Source: an uncultured Paracoccaceae bacterium (GTDB lineage Bacteria > Pseudomonadota > Alphaproteobacteria > Rhodobacterales > Rhodobacteraceae). Taken from it: a stretch of 64,000 bases of DNA. A program made the translations under genes and the position numbers. Below are positions 1 to 8,905 of this stretch, piece after piece. The stretch covers positions 1 to 64,000 of the forward strand of contig CANLYJ010000010.1 in NCBI GenBank assembly GCA_947495295.1. Direction: 5' to 3'. Each line of letters starts with the position of its first letter. Within the stretch, counting starts at the first letter, position 1. The notes beneath the pieces were generated by a model. That model did no database searches, had not been told where the DNA came from, and saw only the letters and a program-made list of their open reading frames with translations.

Positions 1-1
1 C

Positions 2-328
2 CCGCAGCCGATCTATATGATCCCCGGTGGTCAGGTCATGGCGCGCCTGACCCGCCATATCGAAGACGGTGGCGGGGTTGGTCCGCTTAAAACCCGCGAG
101 GACCTGTTTTCGGACAATATCCATTTCAACGATTATGGTGCCTATCTGATGGCGCTGACCCATTATGCGGTGCTTTATCAGCGCTCGCCTGTCGGGTTGC
201 CGCATGCGTTGACCAGGGCGGATGGCACCCCTGCCGATGATCCCGGACCAGAGGCCGCCCGGCTGATGCAGGAGATCGTCTGGCAGGTGGTGACGGGGTA
301 TCCCAAGACCGGTGTGCCGCAAAACTAG
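2..328 (+). CDS. C-terminal fragment of an SGNH-like hydrolase/acyl-esterase
   Basis: Only the last 108 residues lie in the window; the reading frame is open to the left edge, so the in-frame ATG at 17 is probably internal. The fragment contains DNIHFNDYGAYLMA, which resembles the Asp-x-x-His block that supplies the catalytic Asp and His near the C terminus of SGNH/GDSL hydrolases. The nucleophile Ser and the oxyanion Gly/Asn blocks would be upstream of the window and cannot be checked. SGNH enzymes in EPS loci often add or remove acyl groups on sugars; that role here is inference from context. No terminator was recognised after the stop. The family call rests on one short block and is moderate. 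Confidence 0.5.
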   Translation, partial: PQPIYMIPGGQVMARLTRHIEDGGGVGPLKTREDLFSDNIHFNDYGAYLMALTHYAVLYQRSPVGLPHALTRADGTPADDPGPEAARLMQEIVWQVVTGYPKTGVPQN

Positions 329-928
329 GACGATTCGACCCGTGCAATAACAATGCATGGTTGTTTGCTGCCAAATCTGTTTGTGCGGCGCTGCGGTTTT
401 GTCCGTCAGGCCGACACAATACCTATCGAGTCGTCATGACAGTTTCCAAAACCCAGCTACTTTGCCGATAGCCGGGCAGGCCCGCACACGTTCACCTTGC
501 GTCATGGGCAGGATTTCGCCCATTCGCGAGCGAGTTACCGCTAACTTTGTCAACGCCTTCAAAACCAGATCAGCCTTATTTTTCAGGGAAATTCAAACAA
601 TTAGACCTGTAGAAGTTTTCATGAGCGCCTTTTCACCGACACATTTCAGCCATACCGGTTGCATGCTTTTGGCCCCAGATGTTCCTTGTTGCCAATTCTG
701 CTAACTAATCCGTATCAAAACACGCTCAAACAGGTGCGACATGTCGAAACTTTCCTCATCCGGGGATCAACCACGCCGGAGATCATCACCATAAACGGAA
801 GATTAAGGGCATATCGGCCAAACAGGGACCATGGCCGCGCTCTTACACCAGTTTGATCAAGACTAATCGGGACCTCTCTCACTCTACCCAACTCACCCAC
901 TCACGAATGAACATAAGGTTTGGCTCAC
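329..928. other. 600-bp non-coding stretch upstream of the PA14/beta-helix gene
   Basis: Small open frames exist here, but none has a convincing start or protein-like composition. The stretch is less GC-rich than the flanking genes and presumably carries the promoter and leader of the large gene at 929. I could not identify a convincing -35/-10 pair, a repeat or a terminator. Confidence 0.4.
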
Positions 929-3900
929 ATGTCCTCTCGCGACAGAAACCTCTCTGCTCTCATCGCCGCTGGCCTTGACCGAAACGCAGCCTCAAAGGGT
1001 CCGGCGTTTGACATCACCGTGCCGGGCTTCTCGGCGAAGTTTTTTGCGCTGGACGGTATGGTCTCGTCATTGGATGAGATCGATTTTTCGGCTGACCCTG
1101 ATGCCACCGCGATCGTCAATGACGTCTATTACCAGGGTGACGGGTCTTTCTGGCTTGGCGGCCCGACCGATATGTTCGCAGCCCAGTTCGAAGGCACGCT
1201 GACGGTCGAGACTGCGGGCGAATACCGTTTCAACCTGAATTCCGATGACGGGTCATCCCTGTCAATCGATGGCAACGAAATCATCGGCAATGATGGTTTG
1301 CATGGCGCGATGACCGAAACGGGAACGGTTTATCTTGCAGCTGGCACACACCAGATCGATATCAAATATTTTGAAGCCGGCGGGGATCAGACCCTGCGGC
1401 TGGATTGGGCCGGGCCCGACACCAATGGGGCGATGAGCCGCCTGACCAATGATCATGTCAATCACGAGATTGACCAATTCATCATCGCCAACCAATCCTA
1501 CAAGGCCCGCAAGCGCGACAGCTTTGATTTTGAATGGTCCGGTGGAAAGGGCGATACGTCCAAGCCTGCGACGCCACTGCCAACACCTGATCCAGAGCCG
1601 ACGCCCGATCCGGAACCAACACCCGATCCAGAGCCAACGCCTGATCCGGAACCAACGCCTGATCCGGAGCCAACACCCGATCCGGAACCAACGCCCGATC
1701 CGGAACCAACACCTGATCCGGAGCCAACACCCGATCCGGAACCGACACCCGATCCGGAACCAACACCTGATCCCGATCCAACACCCACACCAACCCCGCC
1801 AACCGGCGAAGACCAGGGTGGCGATTCCAGCGGTGGCGGCACCGGGGAAGAGGTGCCAACCAGTTCCGGCTCCTATTCGGTCGCCGGTGGCCGGGTCACG
1901 ACCCTGGCCGTTGATAACCTGGACGATGTCGCGAATATCCGCATCATCAACGGCCCCGATCACGGGACCCTGACGGTGAACCCGGATAATACGATGGCGC
2001 TTGTGCTGAGCATGGACCATGAATTCAATGGTGCGCTCGATATCAGCTATGAGGTGACCTATAACGACGGCTCGGCACGGATCTTTAATGATGACATCCA
2101 GGTCGCGCGCACGACACAGGATAAAGGCTGGGGCGACGGCACGTTCTACATGCTGGAAACCGATTCCAGCGATGATGTGATCGTCGAAACCGGTGACAAC
2201 CACCGCAAAGTGTTCATTTCCGGTGACGAAGATGCGCTGAGCCTGGCCGATATCGCCGCCCTGGAAGGGATTTCCGTCGGTCAGATCGACCGCAGATGGA
2301 TGAGCGAGCATCAGGAATATGGTGCCACCGAAGGCATGGCGCTGGATGCCCAGGCCGGCATGATGATGTGGTATGCCATCACCGGTGTTGGCACCGCCCC
2401 GTCATCACATTGGCTGATGTTCGAACGCGGCTATGAATATAACAACCTTGGCCGTGTCATCGACAGTGGCACATTGGGTGAAGATCCGCTGCACCCGATC
2501 CATATCACCGCTTATGGTGAAGGCGACCGGCCGACCATCAACTCGACCATCACCACAACACAGGTTGATAGCCAGAATATCGTCTTTTCCGATCTGGAAC
2601 TGACCGCTGGTTTCTCATCGCTGGGCGGTGAGAACATGCTGATGCATAATATGGATATCAGCAACAACTCTGCCGAGGCCCATACCGGCATGGGGCTGAA
2701 TGTCGTCCGCGTTGACGGCTTCACGCTGCATAATTCCTCTGTCACCGATACATACCGTCCGGATCAGGCAGGCAGCACATGGGGTGTGCATCACACATCC
2801 GGCGCACATATCGCTGAAAATGATGGTGTTCTGATCGAAGGCACGCTGTTTGATCGCAATGGGTTTGCCCCGGATTGGCGCACGGATGCCTCCACCGCTG
2901 GCGGCCAGGCCCCCACGCAGTTTGTCCATAACATCTATGTGCAGGACAATGTGGATGACTTCACCCTGCGTGACAGCATCCTGATGCAGGGTGGTTCAAT
3001 CGGGGCCAAGATCCGCACCGGTGGTTTCCTGGAAGACAATGTCATCATCGACGCCAATGTCGCCGCGTCCTTGCTGGGCGGTGTGCCATCCAACCAAAGC
3101 GGCATCCGGACCGGGAACTTCACCCTTGCCACTGACAACGTGATCACATCAGCCGGTCACCGGCAGCGTGATGACCAGTCAAACGGGGCGATTTCACGCG
3201 GCATCGACAATGCCGGGATGGATACTGTTCTGCTGGACAATATCATCGCCCATCTGGCCGACCCCAATAATGCTGCGGAACAGGCTGAAAAGAATATTAT
3301 TCACCCGTCGCAGAACAACTTCCTCGATACGCCCTATTTCGACGATACCACCGTCTTTAACTGGGATAATGACAAGAATGTTGACGGTCTTGATCAGAAT
3401 ATTCTGAACGCCACCACGATCCAGATCTTTACGCAGCAGTTGTTGAACAACCCCAATGCAACAATCGCTGATCTGGCCAATTTCCTGCGTGCCCAGGCCT
3501 TTGGTGAGCTGGACACAGTGGTTGATGCCGATCTGATCATTGCCTTCTTCCAGGCAGGTTTTGGTCTGTCCGTCGATGACCGTCTGACAGCAGAAACCCT
3601 GCGCTTTACCCCCAATGATCTGGCTGACGGGATCCGTTGGGATAACCGCCTGAACTGGAGCACCGAAGACCTGCCGGGCACGATCAACGGCGATTCCGTT
3701 GATCTGGGCGGCAACTGGGTCAATTACGGTGGCACGAATACCATCGCAAACCTCGATTTCGGGTCCGGTGGCACGTTGAATGTCACCCATGGCCGTCTGA
3801 ACGTCACAGGGCAGACAGAAGCTGGTGCAGATGGTGCCGAGTTGAACATCAGTGATGCCGGCCAGATCTGGATCAATGGCTTTGCCGATACTGACACGCT

Positions 3901-4516
3901 GGATGTGAATGTTGATGGCGGCCGCTTTGCCAATACCGGGCTCTTTAACGGGGCCACCGATGTGAACGTCACCGATGGGCAGGCTATTCTGGCCACCGGC
4001 GGTGCCGATTTCATCCTGCGCGATGGCAGCACGCTGGAAGTGACCGGAGATGACGGGAAAACCGGCTTTGACGGTGACAATGGCGGTACGGCTGTCTTGC
4101 TACTGGATGATGATGCGACCCTGCGCTTTGACGTGGAGAATGGTCAGCTTGGTATCATCTCGGAATTCCGGTCCGGCGCTTTCGGGGATGCCCCGAATGT
4201 CCAGTCCGGTGTCAATCTGGGCGATGCCACACTTGCCCTGGACCTGTCCGGCCGCGGCAGCACGATCACATCTGACGTGCTGATCGATGTGGATGATCTG
4301 ATTGGCCGGTTTGAAGATCTTGACGTGACCGGCCTTGCCAGCAACCGCAATGCCGAAGTGGTCATCGACTATAATACCGACACAGTCACCTTGAATGTGA
4401 CTGCCGGGTCCGGCCAAAGCACGATCCGCACTGTTGGTGACGAAGATAATGCGCGCGCCAATAATGATCTTTGGGCTGCCCTGAATGACGGGCATGGGAT
4501 CTACGATCTGGCGTAA
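929..4516 (+). CDS. Large surface protein: PA14 domain, Pro-rich stalk, right-handed beta-helix
   Basis: The 1195-residue start at ATG 929 is preferred over an in-frame TTG at 920 because AAGG at 915-918 is correctly spaced only for 929. Residues about 25-165 form a PA14-like module (FSAKFFALDG, DDGSSLSIDG, YFEAGGDQTLRLDW), a fold that often binds carbohydrate. Residues 218-283 are a repeat stalk of PTPDPE units. Next come a beta-sandwich-like segment and, from about residue 410, a long region with spaced N, G, hydrophobic and 'IxNxxI' patterns typical of parallel beta-helix polysaccharide lyases or epimerases. A second Gly/Asn/Asp-rich beta-rich region fills the C terminus. No N-terminal signal peptide is seen, so type I secretion through a C-terminal signal is possible, though clear RTX nonapeptides are absent. 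A role in binding or trimming the EPS is inference. Confidence 0.75.
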   Translation: MSSRDRNLSALIAAGLDRNAASKGPAFDITVPGFSAKFFALDGMVSSLDEIDFSADPDATAIVNDVYYQGDGSFWLGGPTDMFAAQFEGTLTVETAGEYRFNLNSDDGSSLSIDGNEIIGNDGLHGAMTETGTVYLAAGTHQIDIKYFEAGGDQTLRLDWAGPDTNGAMSRLTNDHVNHEIDQFIIANQSYKARKRDSFDFEWSGGKGDTSKPATPLPTPDPEPTPDPEPTPDPEPTPDPEPTPDPEPTPDPEPTPDPEPTPDPEPTPDPEPTPDPEPTPDPDPTPTPTPPTGEDQGGDSSGGGTGEEVPTSSGSYSVAGGRVTTLAVDNLDDVANIRIINGPDHGTLTVNPDNTMALVLSMDHEFNGALDISYEVTYNDGSARIFNDDIQVARTTQDKGWGDGTFYMLETDSSDDVIVETGDNHRKVFISGDEDALSLADIAALEGISVGQIDRRWMSEHQEYGATEGMALDAQAGMMMWYAITGVGTAPSSHWLMFERGYEYNNLGRVIDSGTLGEDPLHPIHITAYGEGDRPTINSTITTTQVDSQNIVFSDLELTAGFSSLGGENMLMHNMDISNNSAEAHTGMGLNVVRVDGFTLHNSSVTDTYRPDQAGSTWGVHHTSGAHIAENDGVLIEGTLFDRNGFAPDWRTDASTAGGQAPTQFVHNIYVQDNVDDFTLRDSILMQGGSIGAKIRTGGFLEDNVIIDANVAASLLGGVPSNQSGIRTGNFTLATDNVITSAGHRQRDDQSNGAISRGIDNAGMDTVLLDNIIAHLADPNNAAEQAEKNIIHPSQNNFLDTPYFDDTTVFNWDNDKNVDGLDQNILNATTIQIFTQQLLNNPNATIADLANFLRAQAFGELDTVVDADLIIAFFQAGFGLSVDDRLTAETLRFTPNDLADGIRWDNRLNWSTEDLPGTINGDSVDLGGNWVNYGGTNTIANLDFGSGGTLNVTHGRLNVTGQTEAGADGAELNISDAGQIWINGFADTDTLDVNVDGGRFANTGLFNGATDVNVTDGQAILATGGADFILRDGSTLEVTGDDGKTGFDGDNGGTAVLLLDDDATLRFDVENGQLGIISEFRSGAFGDAPNVQSGVNLGDATLALDLSGRGSTITSDVLIDVDDLIGRFEDLDVTGLASNRNAEVVIDYNTDTVTLNVTAGSGQSTIRTVGDEDNARANNDLWAALNDGHGIYDLA
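1580..1777 (+). repeat. Eleven in-frame 18-bp units encoding the PTPDPE stalk
   Basis: Ten consecutive 18-nt units encode PTPDPE and the eleventh encodes PTPDPD, followed by PTPTPTPP. Units differ at synonymous third positions (ACA/ACG, CCT/CCC, GAA/GAG). They are therefore not recent perfect copies, but could still slip in replication and vary stalk length between strains. Confidence 0.9.
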
Positions 4517-4544
4517 CCCACAGGACCGATGCGACAAAACCAAA

Positions 4545-4573
4545 GGCCCGCCTTTTTCAGGCGGGTCTTTTTT
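4545..4573 (+). terminator. Rho-independent terminator after the PA14/beta-helix gene
   Basis: GCCCGCCT pairs with AGGCGGGT around a TTTTC loop, followed by a run of T (4568-4573). It lies 28 bp after the stop codon of the gene ending at 4516. Confidence 0.85.
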
Positions 4574-4703
4574 GTCATGCCCGTGAGATGTTTTGCACAT
4601 AGCAATCATCTTGGACCATGCCCGACATGCGGCTATACAGGCGTCCATATGGATCGCCACGCTACGGCAGATGTTGTCATGCTATTGTTTTAAAGTAGGT
4701 TTT

Positions 4704-5879
4704 ATGCCCCGACTGTTGATGATCGCCCCAGCACCCGTCAAACAGATTGGCGATGGCAAGGTGCGTTTGGATGTGAAATTCGCAGCCGGCATGGCGTTTC
4801 AGGCGGCGCAATGGGATGGCCCTGTATCCTGCATATTGCGCGTCACCGATCACGACATTCCCTTTGGCGATGACTATGACATGGCCGATCTGCCGTTTGA
4901 TCTGCAGATCGTGCCTGCGGATCAACCGATCAATGTCGATATGCTGCAGGCTGGCGATGTCATCGCCGCATCGGCCGATATGCATGATGCGCTGCATCTG
5001 GGTGACCCGACCGCACGCCCGGCAGGCACACGCATCATCTATGCCATCGAATATGATCTTGAGACCCGCCTGACCGTGCTGCGGCTGCAGCAGCATCGGA
5101 ATATCCTGCGCAAGCTGCGATCCGCCTTGTGGCTTTACCAGCAGGAACGCCGCCGCAAGGCCGCGTTTCGGGCCGCAGATGCGATACAGGCCAATGGCTA
5201 TCCCGCCCAACAGGCCTATGCCCATCTGGCCAAGGATACGCTGCTTTACCTTGATGGGCGGATGTCGGATGAGATGATGGCGACAGCCGATCAGCAGGCC
5301 GCCCGGGCAGCGCATCTGCAGGCCGGGCAACCGATCAGGCTGGTCCATTCGGGCCGTCTGGAGCCGATGAAAGGGGCGCAGGACCTGATCCCCACTGTCA
5401 CAGCATTGCGCAAGGCCGGGGTAAATTTCACCCTGGATATCTTTGGCGTTGGCAGCCTGTCAGATGATATTGCAGCGGGCGCCAGTGCCGCAGGTCTGCA
5501 GGATCAGATCACATTGCATGGGGCGGTTGATTTTGAAACAGCGCTGGTGCCCTTCATCGCCGACAATGCCGATCTTTTCCTGTCCTGCCACAGGCAATCA
5601 GACCCGTCCTGCACCTATCTGGAAACCATGGGCTGCGGTGTGCCAACGGTTGGCTATAACAACAGGATGTGGGCCGCCCTGTCAGAAAAGTCCAAGGCGG
5701 GCTGGGCCGTCCCGCTGGGTCAGACAAATGCGCTGGCACAGAAAATTGCCGCCTTGGATCAGGACCGCGCGCCATTGATCGCAGCCTCCAAGGAAGCCCT
5801 GTCCTTTGCCCGGGCGCATGACTTTGAAAGCGAGTTCAAGAAACGCATGGCGCATTTTGCGGGTTTTGCTGGTCGGTGA
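4704..5879 (+). CDS. GT4-family glycosyltransferase
   Basis: A 391-residue protein from ATG 4704, chosen because a purine-rich AAAGTAGG precedes it and the protein then begins with a typical MPRLLMIAPAP strand. The longer open frame from 4593 adds a non-homologous-looking tail. The C-terminal half is a glycosyl transferase group 1 domain: VHSGRLEPMKGAQDL (donor-binding G-R-K pattern), a DIFGVGSL strand, and DPSCTYLETMGCGVPTVGY, which holds the acidic residue that contacts the nucleotide sugar. Donor and acceptor cannot be predicted. The C-terminal half is clearly paralogous to the GT4 encoded at 31822-33024 (shared DPS-TY-E-M-CGVP-VGYNN block). It follows a terminator and is followed by a 113-bp gap, so it is probably transcribed alone. 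Confidence 0.85.
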   Translation: MPRLLMIAPAPVKQIGDGKVRLDVKFAAGMAFQAAQWDGPVSCILRVTDHDIPFGDDYDMADLPFDLQIVPADQPINVDMLQAGDVIAASADMHDALHLGDPTARPAGTRIIYAIEYDLETRLTVLRLQQHRNILRKLRSALWLYQQERRRKAAFRAADAIQANGYPAQQAYAHLAKDTLLYLDGRMSDEMMATADQQAARAAHLQAGQPIRLVHSGRLEPMKGAQDLIPTVTALRKAGVNFTLDIFGVGSLSDDIAAGASAAGLQDQITLHGAVDFETALVPFIADNADLFLSCHRQSDPSCTYLETMGCGVPTVGYNNRMWAALSEKSKAGWAVPLGQTNALAQKIAALDQDRAPLIAASKEALSFARAHDFESEFKKRMAHFAGFAGR

Positions 5880-5992
5880 TCAAAAAGCCGCAGCTGGCCC
5901 AAAACCCCGGCAGGCCATAATGATCCCCGGCGTTTCTGTTTACATTGTGCAGGCGGTTCGCTAACGAGGGGATGTTAGAAAGTGTGAGTGTT

Positions 5993-6724
5993 ATGAAAAA
6001 ATTTCTTCTTTTGTCTCTTTTGGCTTGTTTTACAGTATTTTCGGCCGGTGTCGCCTCTGCTGCGACAATCAATATCTACCAATCATCAGGTACAAAGATA
6101 CGATCATCGGCCGGTGTCGGCGAAAGCACGGCCACCGAAGGGCGCCATCTGGCTGGCTCTCTTGTGACGGTGACTTATGCGGATGGCACCACCGAAGATC
6201 TGGTCTGGCGCCGCGTTGGCCGCTACTCGCTCGGCGGTGCCTATGGCAGTGACATCACAATTTCGCAAAACGGTGGCCCGATGGTCATCGATGCCCGCAA
6301 GACCGTCAGCGCGATCTATATCGATCTGGCGCCGTCCAATACGATTTTCGATATCGTCGATACCCGCGGCAATCCTGATCCGACTGCCAGCACACCATCA
6401 ACAAGCTTTGGCACCCCGTTTTCCATCGAACGCGGTGGTGACGGCCTGACCGGGCAGATTGATGTGACCTATTCCGGTATCGTCAATATTGCCGGGCATG
6501 CCGCTGTTGGGGATATCTATACCCGTATGCTGGTTGATTTTTCTGGTCTGACCAGTGGCGGCTTTCTGGGCCGGATGCGCGTCGAAGGTGACACGGATTC
6601 ACTGGCTGACAATGCTGTCATGTCCGTTGTCCCCCTGCCTGCCGGTCTGCCCCTGCTGATTGCGGGTCTGGCCATGTTCGGGTTCATGCGCAACCGCCGC
6701 AAGGCCGCCCTCGCGATTGCCTGA
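5993..6724 (+). CDS. VPLPA-CTERM sorting-domain protein (exosortase substrate)
   Basis: A 243-residue exported protein. The start at ATG 5993 puts a textbook signal peptide at the N terminus (MKKFLLLSLLACFTVF, then ASAA). In-frame upstream ATGs at 5945 and 5972 would bury it. The middle is a small beta-rich domain with no family I recognise. The C terminus carries VVPLPAGLPLLIAGLAMFGF followed by RNRRK: the VPLPA motif, one hydrophobic helix and a basic tail that define VPLPA-CTERM proteins. Established knowledge: these are processed in the inner membrane by XrtD-type exosortases. A matching exosortase is encoded at 33027-34634 in this window, so enzyme and substrate are on the same replicon. 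Function of the mature protein is unknown; a biofilm or EPS-associated surface role is inference. Confidence 0.9.
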   Translation: MKKFLLLSLLACFTVFSAGVASAATINIYQSSGTKIRSSAGVGESTATEGRHLAGSLVTVTYADGTTEDLVWRRVGRYSLGGAYGSDITISQNGGPMVIDARKTVSAIYIDLAPSNTIFDIVDTRGNPDPTASTPSTSFGTPFSIERGGDGLTGQIDVTYSGIVNIAGHAAVGDIYTRMLVDFSGLTSGGFLGRMRVEGDTDSLADNAVMSVVPLPAGLPLLIAGLAMFGFMRNRRKAALAIA

Positions 6725-6730
6725 TTTTAT

Positions 6731-6748
6731 GGCACGGTCTTCCGTGCC
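6731..6748 (+). terminator. Hairpin after the VPLPA-CTERM gene
   Basis: GGCACGG and CCGTGCC form a perfect 7-bp stem with a TCTT loop seven bases after the stop codon. The downstream tract is T-rich but interrupted (ATTTCCATTTCC), so it is a plausible but not ideal terminator. Confidence 0.6.
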
Positions 6749-6799
6749 ATTTCCATTTCCGTACCCATCACAATTTCTTTGATATAAAACCTTTTTTCT

Positions 6800-6814
6800 G
6801 TCGCAAAATGCGAC
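6800..6814. promoter_or_regulatory. Inverted repeat GTCGCA-AAA-TGCGAC upstream of asnB-like gene
   Basis: A perfect 6-bp inverted repeat separated by AAA lies about 100 bp upstream of the amidotransferase start, in an AT-rich stretch. Size and placement fit a dimeric regulator's operator better than a terminator. No regulator gene is seen in the window. Confidence 0.35.
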
Positions 6815-6912
6815 TAGCCATAACCGGATTTTTGTTGCGGCCGCATCAAGGCCCATTCCGTTACCTTAGGATATCGCCGCAACGTATTGCTTATTGATCG
6901 AGGATTACGCTC

Positions 6913-8865
6913 ATGTGCGGTATCACAGGATATCTATGGTACCCCGGTCATGCACCCGGCGAAGACGCCACCGCGCAATTGACAGCCATAATGACGGCCA
7001 TTGGCCATCGCGGCCCCGACAGTCAGGGCCAGTGGGTCGATACCGATGCGGGCGTTGCCCTGGGCCATTTGCGTCTGGCGATTGTCGATCTGACCCCTGC
7101 GGGCCATCAACCGATGATCTCTGCCTCCGAACGCTATCAGATCGTCTATAATGGCGAGATTTATAACCACCAGTCCTTGCGCGCCGAGATTGAGGCCACC
7201 GGCAGAGCCCCCAATTGGCGCGGCCATTCAGACACCGAAACCCTGTTGGCCGGGATCGATATCTGGGGGCTGGAAGGCACCATCGCCCGGACCCAGGGCA
7301 TGTTTGCCATCGCCCTGTGGGATCGTCAGGACCGTAATCTGACACTGCTCCGCGACAGGCTGGGGGAAAAGCCGCTTTATTACGGCTGGCAAGGTCAGGG
7401 CCGCGATGCGGTGTTTCTGTTCGGGTCCGAGTTGAAGGCGTTTCACGCCCATCCCCGTTTTACCCCCGAAATCCGCCGCGATGCGCTGGTGCCCATGCTG
7501 CGCCATGGCCATGTGCCCGAAGATCTGGTGATCTATGACGGGCTGATGAAATTGCGCCCCGGTGAGATGGCTGTCGTCTCGCTTGATGCACCCGAACCGC
7601 AACGCCATTTTTACTGGGATGGTGGTGCTGTTGCATCGCAATCGCGTGGTCCCGCCCCGGATGATGCAACAGCCATCGCCCAGTTGGATGATCTGCTACA
7701 GGATGCGGTTGGCCAGCAGATGATGTCGGATGTGCCGCTTGGCGCGTTTTTATCGGGTGGTATCGACAGTTCGGTGATTGTCGGGCTGATGCAGCATTTA
7801 TCCGATACCCCGGTGCATACATTTTCCATCGGGTTTCACGAGGCCCGCTATAATGAGGCGGTTTTTGCCAAGGATGTCGCGGATCATCTGGGCACCCATC
7901 ATACTGAATTATATCTGGGCGATACCGATCTGCGCGATGTCATCCCGGAACTGCCGCAGATCTATGATGAACCTTTTGCCGACAGTTCCCAGATACCCAC
8001 CTATCTGGTGGCCAAAATGGCCCGTGAACATGTCACTGTGGCCCTGTCTGGTGATGGCGGGGATGAGCTTTTCTGCGGCTATGATCGTTACCGGCAAGGC
8101 GCCAAGCTGATGAAGGCGATGCGCCCGGTCCCGCATCCGTTGCGCAAGCTGGGCGCGGGCGTGCTGCAATCCATCCCGGCCCCGTTTCTGAACCGTGTCA
8201 TGGAGCCGTTCCGCGCCACCCCGCAGGGCAAGGAACCAAATGGCCAGCGCATGCACCGTCTGGCCGCCTATGCAGGCAGCCCCGATCTGGAGGCATTGCA
8301 CCGCACGCTGGTATCCTGGTGGCGTGATGCGGAAAGTGCTGTGATCGGCGGCACCGCCCCGCCCAGTATATTGGCCGATCACCTGCCCCCGCGCGGTGAT
8401 CTGGGTGATATGGAACGCATGATGCAGCTGGATATGCTGGCCTATATGCCCGATGATATCCTGTGCAAGGTCGACCGGGCCACAATGGCTGTTGCGCTTG
8501 AAAGCCGCGCGCCGCTGCTGGATCACCGTGTGGCCGAGTTTATCTGGGGTCTGCCACCCACATTCAAACATCGCGATGGCAAGTCGAAATGGCTGCTGCG
8601 CCAGGTGCTTTACAAATATGTCCCCGCCGCCTTGATCGAACGCCCCAAGATGGGGTTCGAGGTGCCGATTGGTCTGTGGTTACGCGGCGGGCTACGTGAC
8701 TGGGCCGAAGACCTGCTGGCCCCGCATCGTTTGCAGAACGAAGGTTTTCTGGACCCAAAGATCGTTTCGCGCATGTGGCGTGAACATATCGCCGAAAGCC
8801 ATAATTGGGGCCAACCTTTGTGGAATATACTGATGTTTCAGGCCTGGCTGGAGCGTTACAAATGA
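6913..8865 (+). CDS. AsnB-type glutamine-hydrolysing amidotransferase
   Basis: A 650-residue enzyme beginning MCGITGY, so Cys2 is exposed as the glutaminase nucleophile after Met removal. The class II glutamine amidotransferase domain spans about residues 2-200 (RGPDSQG, HLRLAIVDL, NGEIYNH). The synthetase domain carries the pyrophosphate loop LSGGIDSS near residue 281 and ALSGDGGDELFCGYDRY. GAGG precedes the ATG. Classical AsnB makes asparagine, but relatives of this length are common in O-antigen and EPS loci and in exosortase-linked loci, where they are thought to amidate uronic acids or other carboxylates. With no other amino-acid biosynthesis gene nearby, modification of the polysaccharide is the likelier role (inference). 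It probably starts an operon running through the GT-C, methyltransferase and HAD-UbiA genes. Confidence 0.85.
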   Translation: MCGITGYLWYPGHAPGEDATAQLTAIMTAIGHRGPDSQGQWVDTDAGVALGHLRLAIVDLTPAGHQPMISASERYQIVYNGEIYNHQSLRAEIEATGRAPNWRGHSDTETLLAGIDIWGLEGTIARTQGMFAIALWDRQDRNLTLLRDRLGEKPLYYGWQGQGRDAVFLFGSELKAFHAHPRFTPEIRRDALVPMLRHGHVPEDLVIYDGLMKLRPGEMAVVSLDAPEPQRHFYWDGGAVASQSRGPAPDDATAIAQLDDLLQDAVGQQMMSDVPLGAFLSGGIDSSVIVGLMQHLSDTPVHTFSIGFHEARYNEAVFAKDVADHLGTHHTELYLGDTDLRDVIPELPQIYDEPFADSSQIPTYLVAKMAREHVTVALSGDGGDELFCGYDRYRQGAKLMKAMRPVPHPLRKLGAGVLQSIPAPFLNRVMEPFRATPQGKEPNGQRMHRLAAYAGSPDLEALHRTLVSWWRDAESAVIGGTAPPSILADHLPPRGDLGDMERMMQLDMLAYMPDDILCKVDRATMAVALESRAPLLDHRVAEFIWGLPPTFKHRDGKSKWLLRQVLYKYVPAALIERPKMGFEVPIGLWLRGGLRDWAEDLLAPHRLQNEGFLDPKIVSRMWREHIAESHNWGQPLWNILMFQAWLERYK

Positions 8866-8905
8866 TCCCCTATTTGCCCGGCACGGCTGTTACCGGATAG
8901 ACATC

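Noticed and set aside
357-704. 115-residue ORF in the left intergenic region
   Set aside because: Composition is not protein-like, no ribosome binding site and no recognisable motif.
1580-1777. Regular repeats resembling a CRISPR array
   Set aside because: Units are directly adjacent with no spacers and encode a proline-rich stalk.
1262-2311. 349-residue minus-strand ORF
   Set aside because: It is the antisense of the PTPDPE repeat gene; its Arg/Trp/Cys-rich repeats only mirror the coding repeats.
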